41,969 nucleotides of DNA from Betaproteobacteria bacterium (GTDB taxonomy: Bacteria > Pseudomonadota > Gammaproteobacteria > Burkholderiales > Ga0077523). Below are positions 31,007 through 39,236 of this stretch, one piece after another; position 1 is the stretch's first letter; each line of letters starts with the position of its first letter. The stretch spans positions 1 to 41,969 of the forward strand of contig JANXYG010000090.1 in assembly GCA_025350245.1 (NCBI GenBank), in the 5' to 3' direction. A program made the translations under genes and the position numbers. Under the pieces are notes generated by a model. The model saw only the letters and a program-made list of their open reading frames with translations, was not told where the DNA came from and made no database searches.

Positions 31007-32245
31007 ATGGCCGGTAGCTGGATCGAGATCACCGCCGCGGACGGCGGCAAGTTCAAGGCGTACGTCGCCGTGCCGAAGGCCGGCCACGGCCCCGGCATCG
31101 TGCTGTGCCAGGAAATCTTCGGGCTCAACGGCTTCATCCGCGAAGTGGCCGATCTCTATGCCGAGGAAGGCTACACCGTGGTCGCGCCCGACCTGTTCTG
31201 GCGCATCCAGCCCGGCATCGAACTCGGCTACACCGAGGCCGACTGGAAGAAAGCGTTCGAATACTTCCAGACTTTCGACACCGACAAGGGCATGCAGGAC
31301 ATCACCGCCACCGTGAAGGCCATGCGCGCCATGCCGCAGGTCAAGGGCAAGGTGGGTGCGCTCGGCTTCTGTCTCGGCGGGCGGCTGGCCTATCTCGCGG
31401 CCGCACGAAGCGGGGTCGACTGCGCGGTCGGCTACTACGGCGTCACCATCGACCAGTACCTCGGCGAAGCCGGCAACATCAAGGTGCCGATGGCGCTGCA
31501 CTTCGCCGGCGAAGACAAGTACGCGCCGCCCGAGGCGGTGGAAAAGATCAGGGCCGCCTTCGCGGGCAACAACCTCGTGACGATCTACGGCTATCCCGGC
31601 GTCGACCATGCATTCGCGCGCACCGGCGGCATGCACTACGACAAGCCCTCCGCGCTGATGGCGCACCACCGCAGCATCGCCGTGTTCCGCCGCACCATGG
31701 GGCCGCACTATGATTTTTCGGCGCTATGGGACAAGCACTGCGAATACGAATTCGGCACCCGCGACGTCGACGCCACCATGGCCACCATGGTGCCCGAGCC
31801 CTACGTCAACCACGTCCCGACCATGACCGGCGGCGTCGGCTTCCAGCATCTGCGCCGTTTCTACCAGAATCACTTCATTCCCAAGACCCCGCAGGACACG
31901 CGGCTGGTGCCGATCTCGCGCACCATCGGCGAGGGCATCGTGGTCGACGAGATGCTGTTCTGCTTCACCCACGACATCGAGGTCGACTGGATGCTCCCCG
32001 GCATCCCGCCCACCGGCAAGTTCGTCGAGATCCCGTTGGTGGCGATCGTCAAGTTCCGCGGCGACAAGCTCTACAACGAGCACATCTACTGGGACCAGGC
32101 GAGCGTGCTGGTGCAGATCGGCAAACTCGACCCGAAAGGCCTGCCGATCGCCGGCGTCGAGACCGCGCGCAAGCTGGTGGACGAGACCTTGCCCTCGAAC
32201 ACGCTGATGACGCGGTGGGCGGAGAGCGCGGGGGACAAGGGCTGA
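31007..32245 (+). CDS. Dienelactone hydrolase fused to an NTF2/SnoaL-like domain
   Basis: This encodes 412 aa in two domains. Residues 1-235 are a dienelactone hydrolase-type alpha/beta hydrolase with Cys122 in GFCLGG, Asp170 in FAGEDKYAPP and His201 in GVDHAF as catalytic triad, and Glu36 in CQEIFGLN. DLH enzymes hydrolyse dienelactone to maleylacetate in chloro-aromatic and furan degradation. Residues from about 243 to 400 resemble a SnoaL/NTF2-like barrel (EYEFGTRDVDATMATM, YVNHVPTMTGG, HDIEVDWMLPG). The lengths of both parts are close to the stand-alone families, so the gene is a true fusion and not a read-through error. It stands alone, back to back with the peptide ABC operon. The substrate is unknown. 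Confidence 0.88.
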   Translation: MAGSWIEITAADGGKFKAYVAVPKAGHGPGIVLCQEIFGLNGFIREVADLYAEEGYTVVAPDLFWRIQPGIELGYTEADWKKAFEYFQTFDTDKGMQDITATVKAMRAMPQVKGKVGALGFCLGGRLAYLAAARSGVDCAVGYYGVTIDQYLGEAGNIKVPMALHFAGEDKYAPPEAVEKIRAAFAGNNLVTIYGYPGVDHAFARTGGMHYDKPSALMAHHRSIAVFRRTMGPHYDFSALWDKHCEYEFGTRDVDATMATMVPEPYVNHVPTMTGGVGFQHLRRFYQNHFIPKTPQDTRLVPISRTIGEGIVVDEMLFCFTHDIEVDWMLPGIPPTGKFVEIPLVAIVKFRGDKLYNEHIYWDQASVLVQIGKLDPKGLPIAGVETARKLVDETLPSNTLMTRWAESAGDKG

Positions 32246-32262
32246 CGCGCCGAACGAAGCTG

Positions 32263-33624
32263 CTACCGCGCGATCCGGTCCAGGTTCATCTGTGCCCTGA
32301 AATCGGCGGGGTCGAGATCGATAGCCTTGCGGTAGGCTGCACGCGCTTCATCGAGGGCGCCGTCACGCTCCAGCGAGTAGCCGAGGTTGTTCCACACGCG
32401 GCCCTTGGCAGGTGAGTGGCGCGCGGTCGAGCGCCACAGCGCGGTCTCGCTCGCATAGTCTTGGTTGCGGACGAACGTCGTGACGCCGAGCGCGATGCAA
32501 ACGGCGGCCATCGCCACCATCGACCATCGTGACGACAACCAGCGACTTGCCGCGGCGGCAACGATGATCGCTGGTCCGATCAGCGCCAGGTAGAGTTGGC
32601 GGTCGTTCGCGATGTCGGTGCGCGGCAGGATCGTGTTGGTCGGCAGCAGCATCACGAAGAACCACACGACGCCGAAACCGAGCCAGGGCCGCGAGCGCAA
32701 CAGCGCGATGCCGGCACCGAGCACGGCGAGCAGCAGCGCGCCCTTGATCGCGAGACCGGCAGTCCATACGGTCCGCACCGGCAGATCGGGATCGATGTTC
32801 TGCACCCGCCCGCTCAGCGATTGCGTCACCAGATACCCGATGCCGTCGATCTGCGTGAGCAGGTTGTCGCCGAGCGAACGCGTGTCGAGACTGTTGCCGA
32901 GCAGGCGCCAGAACGCCGGCACGCAGAACACCACCACCGTGAGCAGCACCAGCACGGCCCAGTGACCTGCGGTCGACCGCAGCGCCGTACCCCACCGGAA
33001 TCCCGGCCTCACCGCCTCGCACAGGACCAGCGCCAGCGGCAGCGCCCAGGCGTTCTCCTTGGCGGCGAGCGCGAGGATGAAGGCGATCACCGACAGTGCC
33101 CGCCAGCGCCAGGGCGATTCGCGTTGCTCAGCGGTCAGATGGAACCACACGCTCATCAGCAGGAACAACGCCATCAGCGACACCGAGCGGCCCGAGATGT
33201 AGGTCACCGCTTCGGTCTGCGCGGGATGCAACGCGAACAATAGCGCGGCGAGCAACGGGACCGCCGGTGATGAGATGCCCAAACGCGACGCCAGGGCGAC
33301 GATGAGCTCCCTCACCAGCAAGGCGTTGATGGCGTGCAGCACCACGTTCACCGCGTGAAACCCAGCCGTACCGAAGCCACTGGCCCAGTTGGCCGTGTAG
33401 GTCGCCTTCAGCAGCGGCCGGATGCCCGGCATGAAGTGCCACCACGTCGCCCACGAATGCACCGCCGGGTTGCCGGCAATGACGTTCCAGTCGTCGAACT
33501 GGAATGGACCGCCGAGCGCGTTCGCGTAGGCGAGCGCGACGACGAGGATCAGCAGAAGGCGTTGCACGCCCGGAGATGCCGGCACCGGAAACGAATCGCC
33601 CCCGGTCGTGGGAGTCGCCAGCAT
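32263..33624 (-). CDS. Membrane protein with C-terminal TPR repeat (glycosyltransferase-like)
   Basis: This encodes 453 aa with about ten to twelve membrane helices and one C-terminal TPR unit (GRVWNNLGYSLERDGALDEA, then RKAIDLDPADF). The N-terminal luminal loop has FQFDDWNVIAGNPAVHSW, and LFALHPAQTEAVTYISGR follows; both are typical of bacterial relatives of the eukaryotic TMTC and PMT-type glycosyltransferases. Such proteins are thought to transfer sugars from lipid carriers; that is inference here. The ATG at 33624 overlaps the stop of the DUF5615 gene (TGATG). A longer in-frame extension runs through that gene and is not real. A fragment of a paralogue lies about 1 kb upstream, near 34466. 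Confidence 0.82.
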   Translation of the reverse strand: MLATPTTGGDSFPVPASPGVQRLLLILVVALAYANALGGPFQFDDWNVIAGNPAVHSWATWWHFMPGIRPLLKATYTANWASGFGTAGFHAVNVVLHAINALLVRELIVALASRLGISSPAVPLLAALLFALHPAQTEAVTYISGRSVSLMALFLLMSVWFHLTAEQRESPWRWRALSVIAFILALAAKENAWALPLALVLCEAVRPGFRWGTALRSTAGHWAVLVLLTVVVFCVPAFWRLLGNSLDTRSLGDNLLTQIDGIGYLVTQSLSGRVQNIDPDLPVRTVWTAGLAIKGALLLAVLGAGIALLRSRPWLGFGVVWFFVMLLPTNTILPRTDIANDRQLYLALIGPAIIVAAAASRWLSSRWSMVAMAAVCIALGVTTFVRNQDYASETALWRSTARHSPAKGRVWNNLGYSLERDGALDEARAAYRKAIDLDPADFRAQMNLDRIAR

Positions 33625-33983
33625 CAGTCCCGAATGCGAACGCGCTTTTCGTCGATGACCCAGAGTTTGCCGGTTGTGCGCTCTACCGACGAGAGTCGGA
33701 TGCCTGCGAGCAAGAGGTCCAGTACGGCAGCAAAGGTCTGCGTGGCTGGCCTCAACACCCACACACCTCGATGGCTGCCAGGCGGGTAGGCCCTGATATC
33801 TGCGAAGTCCAGATCGAGAGTGATGAGAATCCGATCTTCTGCGGAACAAGCAGCGAGGAGATCGGGATCAGGCGCCCCGGCAAGCCCTTCCGAGCGGGCG
33901 GTCTCGACGTCGTGCCCGACTTCGCGTAACACTGGCTCAACGCTTCGCGGGATGTTCTCACCGAGCTTGAACCGCCCAGGCAT
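33624..33983 (-). CDS. DUF5615 PIN-like protein, putative toxin
   Basis: This encodes 119 aa. The N-terminus GRFKLGENIPRSVEPVLREVGHDV, followed by PDPDLLAACSAEDRILITLDLDFADI, is the DUF5615 pattern, a PIN-like nuclease fold with acidic residues for metal binding. The usual first Asp (LDEN) is replaced by Gly before Glu in LGEN, so activity may be reduced. DUF5615 genes usually follow a DUF433 gene, as here after a 9-nt gap, and the pair is considered a type II toxin-antitoxin system. It overlaps the downstream membrane TPR gene by one base. Confidence 0.82.
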   Translation of the reverse strand: MPGRFKLGENIPRSVEPVLREVGHDVETARSEGLAGAPDPDLLAACSAEDRILITLDLDFADIRAYPPGSHRGVWVLRPATQTFAAVLDLLLAGIRLSSVERTTGKLWVIDEKRVRIRD

Positions 33984-33992
33984 CCGGCATTC

Positions 33993-34220
33993 CTAGACCG
34001 GTGCAGGAACGATCCGCTCGCGCGCCAGGTCCGCCGCGTACCCGATCGCCGCGGGAATGTGCTCCGGCCTCAGCGTCGGATACTCCTCCAGGAGGGTCGC
34101 GACAGTCTCGCCCGCTGCCAGGTTGTCCAGAACGACCGAGACCGGAATCCGGGTCCCGGTGAAGCACACGGCTCCGTGCATGATCTGAGGATCAGCGGTG
34201 ATGTACGGCCTCCAGTCCAT
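33993..34220 (-). CDS. DUF433 protein, putative antitoxin
   Basis: This encodes 75 aa beginning MDWRPYITADPQIMHGAVCF. DUF433 proteins open with an IxxDPxIxxGxPxxxGTRI-like pattern; here it reads YITADPQIMHG followed by TGTRIPVSVVLDNLA, then an LLEEYPTLRPEHI helix. The domain is a winged-helix type thought to bind DNA and the DUF5615 partner. A strong GGAGGTAGCC precedes the ATG at 34220, so that start is chosen over the longer frame. It comes first in the operon, as antitoxins often do. Confidence 0.85.
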   Translation of the reverse strand: MDWRPYITADPQIMHGAVCFTGTRIPVSVVLDNLAAGETVATLLEEYPTLRPEHIPAAIGYAADLARERIVPAPV

Positions 34221-34321
34221 GGCTACCTCCGCATGACAGCGCAAGAGGGGATGTTAACCGCCGCGACGCGGTGGCAGATCTTGCACGAACACATTCCCCT
34301 GCCGATTGACGGTAGAACAAC

Positions 34322-34444
34322 GTTCTGCCCCACCTGACCCAGATCGTCGATACCACGTCGGGCACCATCGCCCGGCAGTAGGATGCGCGCTTCGACACGC
34401 TCACCCAGGAAGTCATGCCCTGGAAGCTGGCACCGCCAACATGA
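34322..34444 (+). pseudogene. Decayed plus-strand coding fragment
   Basis: One frame reads VLPHLTQIVDTTSGTIARQ, a TAG (34379-34381), then DARFDTLTQEVMPWKLAPPT and TGA. The amino acid order looks like real protein with one in-frame stop, not like random GC-rich sequence. The family is not recognised. Confidence 0.35.
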
Positions 34445-34457
34445 ACTACAACACCTC

Positions 34458-34530
34458 CGGTCGTCGCAGCGGGGTCGGCGGCGATGACGTTCCGGTCGTC
34501 GAAATGGAACGGGCCGCTTGGCGCGCTCAC
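34458..34530 (-). pseudogene. Fragment of a paralogue of the membrane TPR gene
   Basis: On the minus strand it reads SAPSGPFHFDDRNVIAADPAA, matching NALGGPFQFDDWNVIAGNPAV in the intact gene at 32263-33624. Hand alignment of 34466-34525 with 33461-33520 gives 47 of 60 identical bases. The similarity ends on both sides. It is a remnant of a second copy, on the same strand, with the DUF433/DUF5615 pair now between the two. Confidence 0.7.
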
Positions 34531-34564
34531 GCGGTGATCTCGCTGGGTTGTGCCGAGCAGGGAA

Positions 34565-34972
34565 TCAGCGCAGCAGTTCGACCGGAGGCGAGAGTGCCAG
34601 AGCCTGGGCACGGGTGGCGAAACGTCGATCGAACGTCACAAACGACACGGCACGCGAACTGCGGGCAAGGTGCAGCGCGTCGGCAAAGTCGAGCCCCGCA
34701 TTGAATCCATCGATTGCTGCCAGAACGGTGGTGCGGTCTTCGATCGTGATGTGCTCGATGCCCGCGAGCGCGCTCAACACCCTCGTGATGTCACGTCGTC
34801 CCATCTCGTAGAACCCACGCATCACCCACTCCAGTTCCAGCAGGACCGTGACCGGCACGAAGGCCCTTTCCGAAAGGGCACCAATAGCGGCGGGGCGTTG
34901 CTTGGCTGCCTGCGGGTCGTCTGGATCGTCGATGAAGAATCGGGCCAGCACGTTGGTGTCCAGGGCTCTCAT
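34565..34972 (-). CDS. vapC: PIN-domain toxin (VapC family)
   Basis: This encodes 135 aa. PIN-domain acidic residues are present: Asp5 (ALDTNVLARF), Glu46 (LLELEWVMRGF), Asp95/Asp98 (GLDFADALHLA) and Asp115 (FVTFDRRFA). VapC toxins are Mg-dependent RNases, often cutting initiator tRNA or 23S rRNA. The ATG overlaps the stop of the AbrB-type antitoxin gene (ATGA). The order antitoxin-toxin and the overlap are the standard vapBC layout. The stop lies directly next to the decayed region. Confidence 0.92.
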   Translation of the reverse strand: MRALDTNVLARFFIDDPDDPQAAKQRPAAIGALSERAFVPVTVLLELEWVMRGFYEMGRRDITRVLSALAGIEHITIEDRTTVLAAIDGFNAGLDFADALHLARSSRAVSFVTFDRRFATRAQALALSPPVELLR

Positions 34973-35232
34973 CGCCTGGTCGGGGTTGCGCGAACAACCA
35001 GCGATGCGGCATCGAAGTCTTCGAGGCGCCGGGGTTTGCCGTGTGCCTTCGCCTTCACCATGCCGGCGAGAGCACTCAGATCGACTTGCCGTACCGATCG
35101 AACGACACGCAGCGTCAGCCCGTCAGCTTCTTCGCGCACTTCGAGGCGGGCACCGGGACCCAATCCGAGCCGACGGCGCATTGCTGCCGGCAGGACGATC
35201 TGCCCCTTGGATGAGACAAGCAACGTGGACAT
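34969..35232 (-). CDS. vapB: AbrB/MazE-type antitoxin (VapB family)
   Basis: This encodes 87 aa. The N-terminal swapped-hairpin AbrB domain is visible as LLVSSKGQIVLPAAMRRRLG with GARLEVREEADGLTLR, which binds operator DNA as a dimer. The C-terminal half (DFDAASLVVRATPTRR) would wrap around the VapC active site. A clear promoter with an inverted repeat lies just upstream, in keeping with autoregulation by the VapBC complex. The ribosome site is weak. The start at 35232 gives the normal AbrB N-terminus. Confidence 0.92.
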   Translation of the reverse strand: MSTLLVSSKGQIVLPAAMRRRLGLGPGARLEVREEADGLTLRVVRSVRQVDLSALAGMVKAKAHGKPRRLEDFDAASLVVRATPTRR

Positions 35233-35263
35233 GGCGTATCACCACTGATTTTCGCAGTACTCG

Positions 35264-35292
35264 AATCTAGGATGACTTACGGCGTAAGTCAA
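35264..35292 (-). promoter_or_regulatory. vapBC promoter with operator palindrome
   Basis: On the minus strand TTGACT (35292-35287), exactly 17 nt, then TAGATT (35269-35264). A perfect 8-bp inverted repeat, TGACTTAC-GGC-GTAAGTCA (35273-35291), covers the -35 and part of the spacer. It is a good candidate for the VapBC binding site. Confidence 0.75.
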
Positions 35293-35309
35293 TGTTGATG
35301 TATGGCCGA

Positions 35310-36116
35310 TCAGCGCCCATCCGCCTGCGCGAACGCCCGGTCGAGCAGCGCATGCGCGTCCCACCAGCGATTGCGGGCGCCGAGCATGACGACCAGCACG
35401 CTGTGCTCGCCGCGCCGGGCCAGGGCGACCAGGCACTGCCCGGCCTGCGGGGTGTAGCCCGACTTCACGCCGATGGCACCGACGTAGCGGCCGATCAGTG
35501 CGTTGTGGTTGCGCATGTGGAAACGGCGCCCGCCGACGGTGGCGACGTCCGCGTCGATGCGACGTGCGAGATCACGGAACACCGGTTGCGCCATCGCTGC
35601 ATGCGCAAGCACGGCGAGGTCGGTGGCGGTCGACACATGGTCCGGCGCGTGATGCCCGCAGGCGTTGGTGAAATGCGTGTCGCGCAAGCCGAGCGCGGCG
35701 GCGCGCGCGTTCATGCGCGCCACGAACTTCGCTTCGGTGCCATCGCGCCAGATGGCAAGTGCGAGGCAAGCATCGTTGGCCGAAGCGATGACGGCGCCGG
35801 TGAGCAGGTCGATAACGCGCATGCGATCGCCCGTTCGCAAGCCGAGCCGCGAACCCGTTGCCGCGGCCACGGCTGCATTGGCAGTGACGATTTCCGCCGG
35901 CCGCCAGGCCTCGAGCACCAGCAGCGCCGTCATGATCTTGGTGAGGCTGGCCGGCGGCAGTGGCGTCGACGCCGCCTGCGACCAGACCGGTGCATCGTCG
36001 ATCTCAACCAGGTAGGCGCGGGCGGGGTCGGGTGCGGGGTCGGTCGGAGACTGGGCGCCAACGCCGCCGACAGCGAGCAGCGTCCAGCAAACCAGCGCCC
36101 GCGCCACCCGCCGCAT
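35310..36116 (-). CDS. D-alanyl-D-alanine carboxypeptidase (S11 family)
   Basis: This encodes 268 aa with an N-terminal signal peptide (about 1-21, ending VGAQ). The three penicillin-binding motifs are complete: SxxK at Ser57-Lys60 (PPASLTKIM), SxN at Ser112-Asn114 (ASANDAC) and KSG ([12 protein letters not shown]). S11 enzymes trim the terminal D-Ala of peptidoglycan stem peptides in the periplasm. The protein ends shortly after the catalytic domain and lacks the beta-rich C-terminal domain and membrane anchor of PBP5, so it resembles short soluble forms. The start at 36116 is preferred because it puts the signal peptide at the N-terminus; the longer in-frame start adds Gly/Ala residues. Confidence 0.92.
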   Translation of the reverse strand: MRRVARALVCWTLLAVGGVGAQSPTDPAPDPARAYLVEIDDAPVWSQAASTPLPPASLTKIMTALLVLEAWRPAEIVTANAAVAAATGSRLGLRTGDRMRVIDLLTGAVIASANDACLALAIWRDGTEAKFVARMNARAAALGLRDTHFTNACGHHAPDHVSTATDLAVLAHAAMAQPVFRDLARRIDADVATVGGRRFHMRNHNALIGRYVGAIGVKSGYTPQAGQCLVALARRGEHSVLVVMLGARNRWWDAHALLDRAFAQADGR

Positions 36117-36228
36117 CGGAGCACCACCCGCAAGCGCAAGCAGGGCACCGCCGCCGATCATCGCAGACTCACGCACGGCGGGATCACCACGATGCGTTCC
36201 CGCCATGCGCGGCAGCCGCCGATACCCC

Positions 36229-37272
36229 TCAGAACTTGAGGAACTTCTTCAGCTTGTCGGCACCTTCCTTGAGCTTGTCGGTGGTGCTCTTGGGCTTGTT
36301 GTCGGCCGGCGGCGCGGCAGCGGGTTGGGTGGTCGCAGGTTGAGTGGCAGCGGGTTGAGTGGCCGCCGGCTGCGCCGCCTTTGCATCGGGCGCGACCGCG
36401 GTGTACGACAGCCCGCCGGTCGCGCCGCAGAAATCGCGGTAGGCGGCATCCACCGAAGTGTAGGTGCGGCCATCGCAGTTGGCCTTGCGCAGCACCGCGG
36501 CTTCGTCCTTGCAGTTGCCGGCGATGAACATCAGGTGCTCGCGCTTGCCGCCCGCGCTCTTGCAGGCGTCGCGCACCACGGCCACGTCGTCGCCGCCGCA
36601 GGCTTTGACCGCCTCGCGCCAGCTCTTCTTCTCGTAGCGCGGCCAGGCGGCGGGGTCGCGCAGGTCCTGGCCGGCCTTGGTTGCGGCGGAGCAGAACTCG
36701 TTCTTGCGGTCCTTGCAGATGGCGCCGTCGCCGATGAAGAACATCGGTTGCATCGAACCCATGCCGTCATTGCAGATCTTGGCGATGGCCTCGTTGCCCT
36801 GCGCCTGGATCGCTGCGATCTTGGTATCGAGCTCTTTCTTCTGGGCCTCGGCGGAGCAGGTGCCGGCGCGCTTGCCGGTGTAGCTCTGCTTCAGGTCCAT
36901 TTTCTGGCCGTCGGCCGTGCCGGTCATGCGCAGCGTGCCGCGATACGAGTCCTTGTTGATGTACTCGGTCTCGCCGGTGCCGATCATGGTCTCGCCCTTG
37001 CGGTCGCACTGGATCTTGAAGCTGAACGTCGAGCCGCTGCGTTTCTGCTCCAGCACCTTGCAGCCCTTCTCCTTGGGGATCAGGTCCTCCTCGGACTTGT
37101 CCTTGGGCTTGCACACCTTCATGGTCATGGCCGGCATCGACGGCATGCCCGCCATCTCCATGGTCATGGTGACTTCCCACTGTTCGTCGGTGCCCTGCTG
37201 CGCGTGGGCACATTGGAGCAGCAGCGGCGCTGCGAGCAGGACACCGGCGATGCAGGAACGGAACGTTGGCAT
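36229..37272 (-). CDS. Exported DUF3617-type protein with TQPA repeat tail
   Basis: This encodes 347 aa. Signal peptide residues 1-25 end AHAQ. The following 110 residues ([19 protein letters not shown], then [26 protein letters not shown]) match DUF3617, a periplasmic family common in proteobacteria and of unknown role. A second, Cys-containing region of about 150 residues follows with three C.D..EFC-like clusters that I do not recognise. The tail has a short tandem repeat ([17 protein letters not shown]) and a Lys-rich amphipathic end. The ATG at 37272 is chosen for the signal peptide; an upstream in-frame ATG adds 16 residues. It is divergent from pncB. Confidence 0.82.
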   Translation of the reverse strand: MPTFRSCIAGVLLAAPLLLQCAHAQQGTDEQWEVTMTMEMAGMPSMPAMTMKVCKPKDKSEEDLIPKEKGCKVLEQKRSGSTFSFKIQCDRKGETMIGTGETEYINKDSYRGTLRMTGTADGQKMDLKQSYTGKRAGTCSAEAQKKELDTKIAAIQAQGNEAIAKICNDGMGSMQPMFFIGDGAICKDRKNEFCSAATKAGQDLRDPAAWPRYEKKSWREAVKACGGDDVAVVRDACKSAGGKREHLMFIAGNCKDEAAVLRKANCDGRTYTSVDAAYRDFCGATGGLSYTAVAPDAKAAQPAATQPAATQPATTQPAAAPPADNKPKSTTDKLKEGADKLKKFLKF

Positions 37273-37392
37273 GGTCTCGATCAATATGGTGGTTGGTTGG
37301 CCATAACTTGCCATGGCCACGGGGCCGAAGCAACCCGGCGGCGATTCGGTGACAATGCGCCATCTCCACCCGCGGCTGCCCGCACCCGGTTC

Positions 37393-38577
37393 ATGTCCGT
37401 TATTTCCTCACTGCTCGATACCGACCTCTACAAGTTCTCGATGATGCAGGTGGTGCTGCATCAGTTTCCAGGGGCGCAGGCGGAATATCGCTTCAAGTGC
37501 CGCAGCCGCGGCGTCGATCTGTCGGCGCACCTCGACGAGATCCGCGACGCCGTGAAGCAGTTGTGCGCGCTGCGGTTCCGGCGCGAGGAACTCGACTACC
37601 TGCGCGGGCTGCGCTTTCTCAAGAGCGACTACGTCGACCTGCTGCGTCTGTTCCGGCTCGACGAGAGCTTCATCGACATCCAGGCGGCACCCGAGGTGGC
37701 CGGCGGCATCGACATCGCGATTCGCGGACCGTGGCTGCACACCATCCTGTTCGAGGTGCCGGTGCTGGCGATCATCAGCGAGGTCTACTTTCGTAACACG
37801 CCTGCAATCAGCGATCAGGCCGAGGGCCTGCGAAGGCTCGAGCAGAAGATCGGTCTGGTGCAGCGCTATGCCGAACCGGAGTTCCGCATCTCCGACTTCG
37901 GCACCAGGCGCCGCTTCTCCCATGCGTGGCAGGAGCGAGTGATCTCCACGCTCAAGCACAACATCGGCGGCAAGCTCACTGGCACCAGCAACGTGTATTT
38001 CGCCCGCAAGCTCGACCTGCTGCCGCTCGGCACGATGGCGCACGAATACCTGCAGGCGTGCCAGGCGGTGGGCCCGCGCCTGCGCGATTCGCAGCGCTTT
38101 GCCTTCGACAAGTGGGCCGAGGAATATCGCGGCGACCTCGGCATCGCGCTCACCGACGTGTGCGGCATGGATGCGTTCCTGCGCGATTTCGACCTGTTCT
38201 TCTGCAAGCTGTTCGACGGCGTGCGCCATGATTCGGGCGATCCGTTCGAGTGGGGCGAGAAGATGCTCGCGCACTACCAGCGCATGCGAGTGGATCCGCG
38301 CACCAAGAGCTTCGTCTACAGCGACAGCCTCAACGTGCCGCTGTGCATCGAGCTCTACGAGCGCTTCAAGGGCCGCTGCAAGCCGGCGTTCGGCCTGGGC
38401 ACCAACCTCACCAACGATCTGGGCCCCGAGCCGTTGCAGATCGTCATCAAGATGACCCGCTGCAACGGCCAGCCGGTGGCGAAAATCAGCGACACCCCGG
38501 AAAAGACCATGGACTACGACCCGTCGTACGTGGCCTACCTGCGCGAGGTGTTCAACGTGCCCGCCATGCCGGAATGA
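37393..38577 (+). CDS. pncB: Nicotinate phosphoribosyltransferase
   Basis: This encodes 394 aa and forms nicotinate mononucleotide from nicotinate and PRPP with ATP hydrolysis, in NAD salvage. PncB signs are [13 protein letters not shown] at the N-terminus, YRFKCR, the FGTRRRFS stretch, [11 protein letters not shown] and the His in [10 protein letters not shown] that is phosphorylated in this family. The C-terminal [11 protein letters not shown] and VIKMTRCNG segments are also present. The length is close to the E. coli enzyme (400 aa). The start at 37393 gives the canonical N-terminus; the much longer frame upstream is antisense to the DUF3617 gene. The last codons overlap the nuclease gene by ATGA. 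Confidence 0.96.
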   Translation: MSVISSLLDTDLYKFSMMQVVLHQFPGAQAEYRFKCRSRGVDLSAHLDEIRDAVKQLCALRFRREELDYLRGLRFLKSDYVDLLRLFRLDESFIDIQAAPEVAGGIDIAIRGPWLHTILFEVPVLAIISEVYFRNTPAISDQAEGLRRLEQKIGLVQRYAEPEFRISDFGTRRRFSHAWQERVISTLKHNIGGKLTGTSNVYFARKLDLLPLGTMAHEYLQACQAVGPRLRDSQRFAFDKWAEEYRGDLGIALTDVCGMDAFLRDFDLFFCKLFDGVRHDSGDPFEWGEKMLAHYQRMRVDPRTKSFVYSDSLNVPLCIELYERFKGRCKPAFGLGTNLTNDLGPEPLQIVIKMTRCNGQPVAKISDTPEKTMDYDPSYVAYLREVFNVPAMPE

Positions 38578-39236
38578 TGCGGCGGCGCTGGATGGCGGGT
38601 CTTGCCCTGGCGTGCAACCTCGCCACCGCGGATGCCGCGACCCTGACCGGGCAGGTGAGCCAGATCGCCGATGGCGACACCCTCACCCTGCGCGCAGGCT
38701 CGCGCCCGGTGAAGGTGCGTCTGGTCAACATCGACGCGCCCGAATCCGACCAGGCCTGGGGCTTTCAATCGAAGCGCAGCCTGGAGTCGCTGGTGCGCCT
38801 GGAAACGGTGCGGGTCCGGACCCGAGGGCGCGACAAGTATCAGCGCGTGCTGGGCGAAGTGGTCAGGGTGCGCGACGGCCTGGATGTCAACCTGGAGCAG
38901 GTGCGCAAGGGCATGGCTTGGGCATACACCCGGGGCACGGCCAAAGGGCGATTCGAGGCGGAGGAGCAAACAGCCCGCGAGAATCGGGTCGGTCTGTGGC
39001 AAGACAGCGCGCCGGTCCGGCCCGGCAACTGGCGCCGGCGACAGCATGCCGACGGCAGCGCCACAGGGTCCCCCGAGGACGCTGCGCCCCCTCCTGAGGG
39101 GAAGGCGGCGCGCAGCGCAGCTTGGGAGTGGGCGTCACCTCAGTTCATCGAATCGCACACCTTCTTCATCCAAGCCGCCTCAAGCGAGTCGGCCGCGGGC
39201 TTGACGAAATCCCAGCCGCCGGGGGCGATACCGTAG
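38574..39236 (+). CDS. Thermonuclease-like (SNase) protein with repeat-derived C-terminus
   Basis: This encodes 220 aa. A signal peptide (about 1-21, ending ADAA) is followed by a staphylococcal nuclease fold. The metal and catalytic residues are conserved: Asp35 (DGDT), Arg49 (KVRL), Asp54 (IDAPE), Glu57 and Arg91 (RVLGEV). Such enzymes cut DNA and RNA with calcium. The fold normally ends near [16 protein letters not shown] (residue 155). The last 60 residues are a translation of the intergenic repeat (copy E) and then of the antisense strand of the next gene, overlapping it by about 97 bp. The start at 38574 overlaps the pncB stop; the neighbouring ATG at 38577 is an equal option. Confidence 0.85.
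   Translation: MMRRRWMAGLALACNLATADAATLTGQVSQIADGDTLTLRAGSRPVKVRLVNIDAPESDQAWGFQSKRSLESLVRLETVRVRTRGRDKYQRVLGEVVRVRDGLDVNLEQVRKGMAWAYTRGTAKGRFEAEEQTARENRVGLWQDSAPVRPGNWRRRQHADGSATGSPEDAAPPPEGKAARSAAWEWASPQFIESHTFFIQAASSESAAGLTKSQPPGAIP
39061..39139 (-). repeat. Stop-adjacent intergenic repeat, copy E
   Basis: In the sense of the minus-strand gene 39140-39550 it begins GGTGACGCC after the TGA; the core CACTCCCAAG (39130-39121) is 9 nt from the stop. Hairpin block: CTTCCCCTC AGG AGGGGGCG, then CGTCCTCGGGGGACC. The same bases encode the C-terminus of the convergent nuclease gene. Confidence 0.82.

Larger units (their letters stand above)
34221..34564. other. Decayed region between two toxin-antitoxin modules
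   Basis: This 344-nt stretch has no intact gene. It contains gene debris on both strands (separate entries at 34322-34444 and 34458-34530). The remaining bases, at 34221-34320, show no recognisable feature beyond the DUF433 promoter region. Confidence 0.7.

Noticed and set aside
34192-34611. 139-codon minus-strand frame between the TA modules as a real gene
   Set aside because: Only a short inner part resembles the TPR membrane protein and the rest is unrelated; it is better explained as a fragment.
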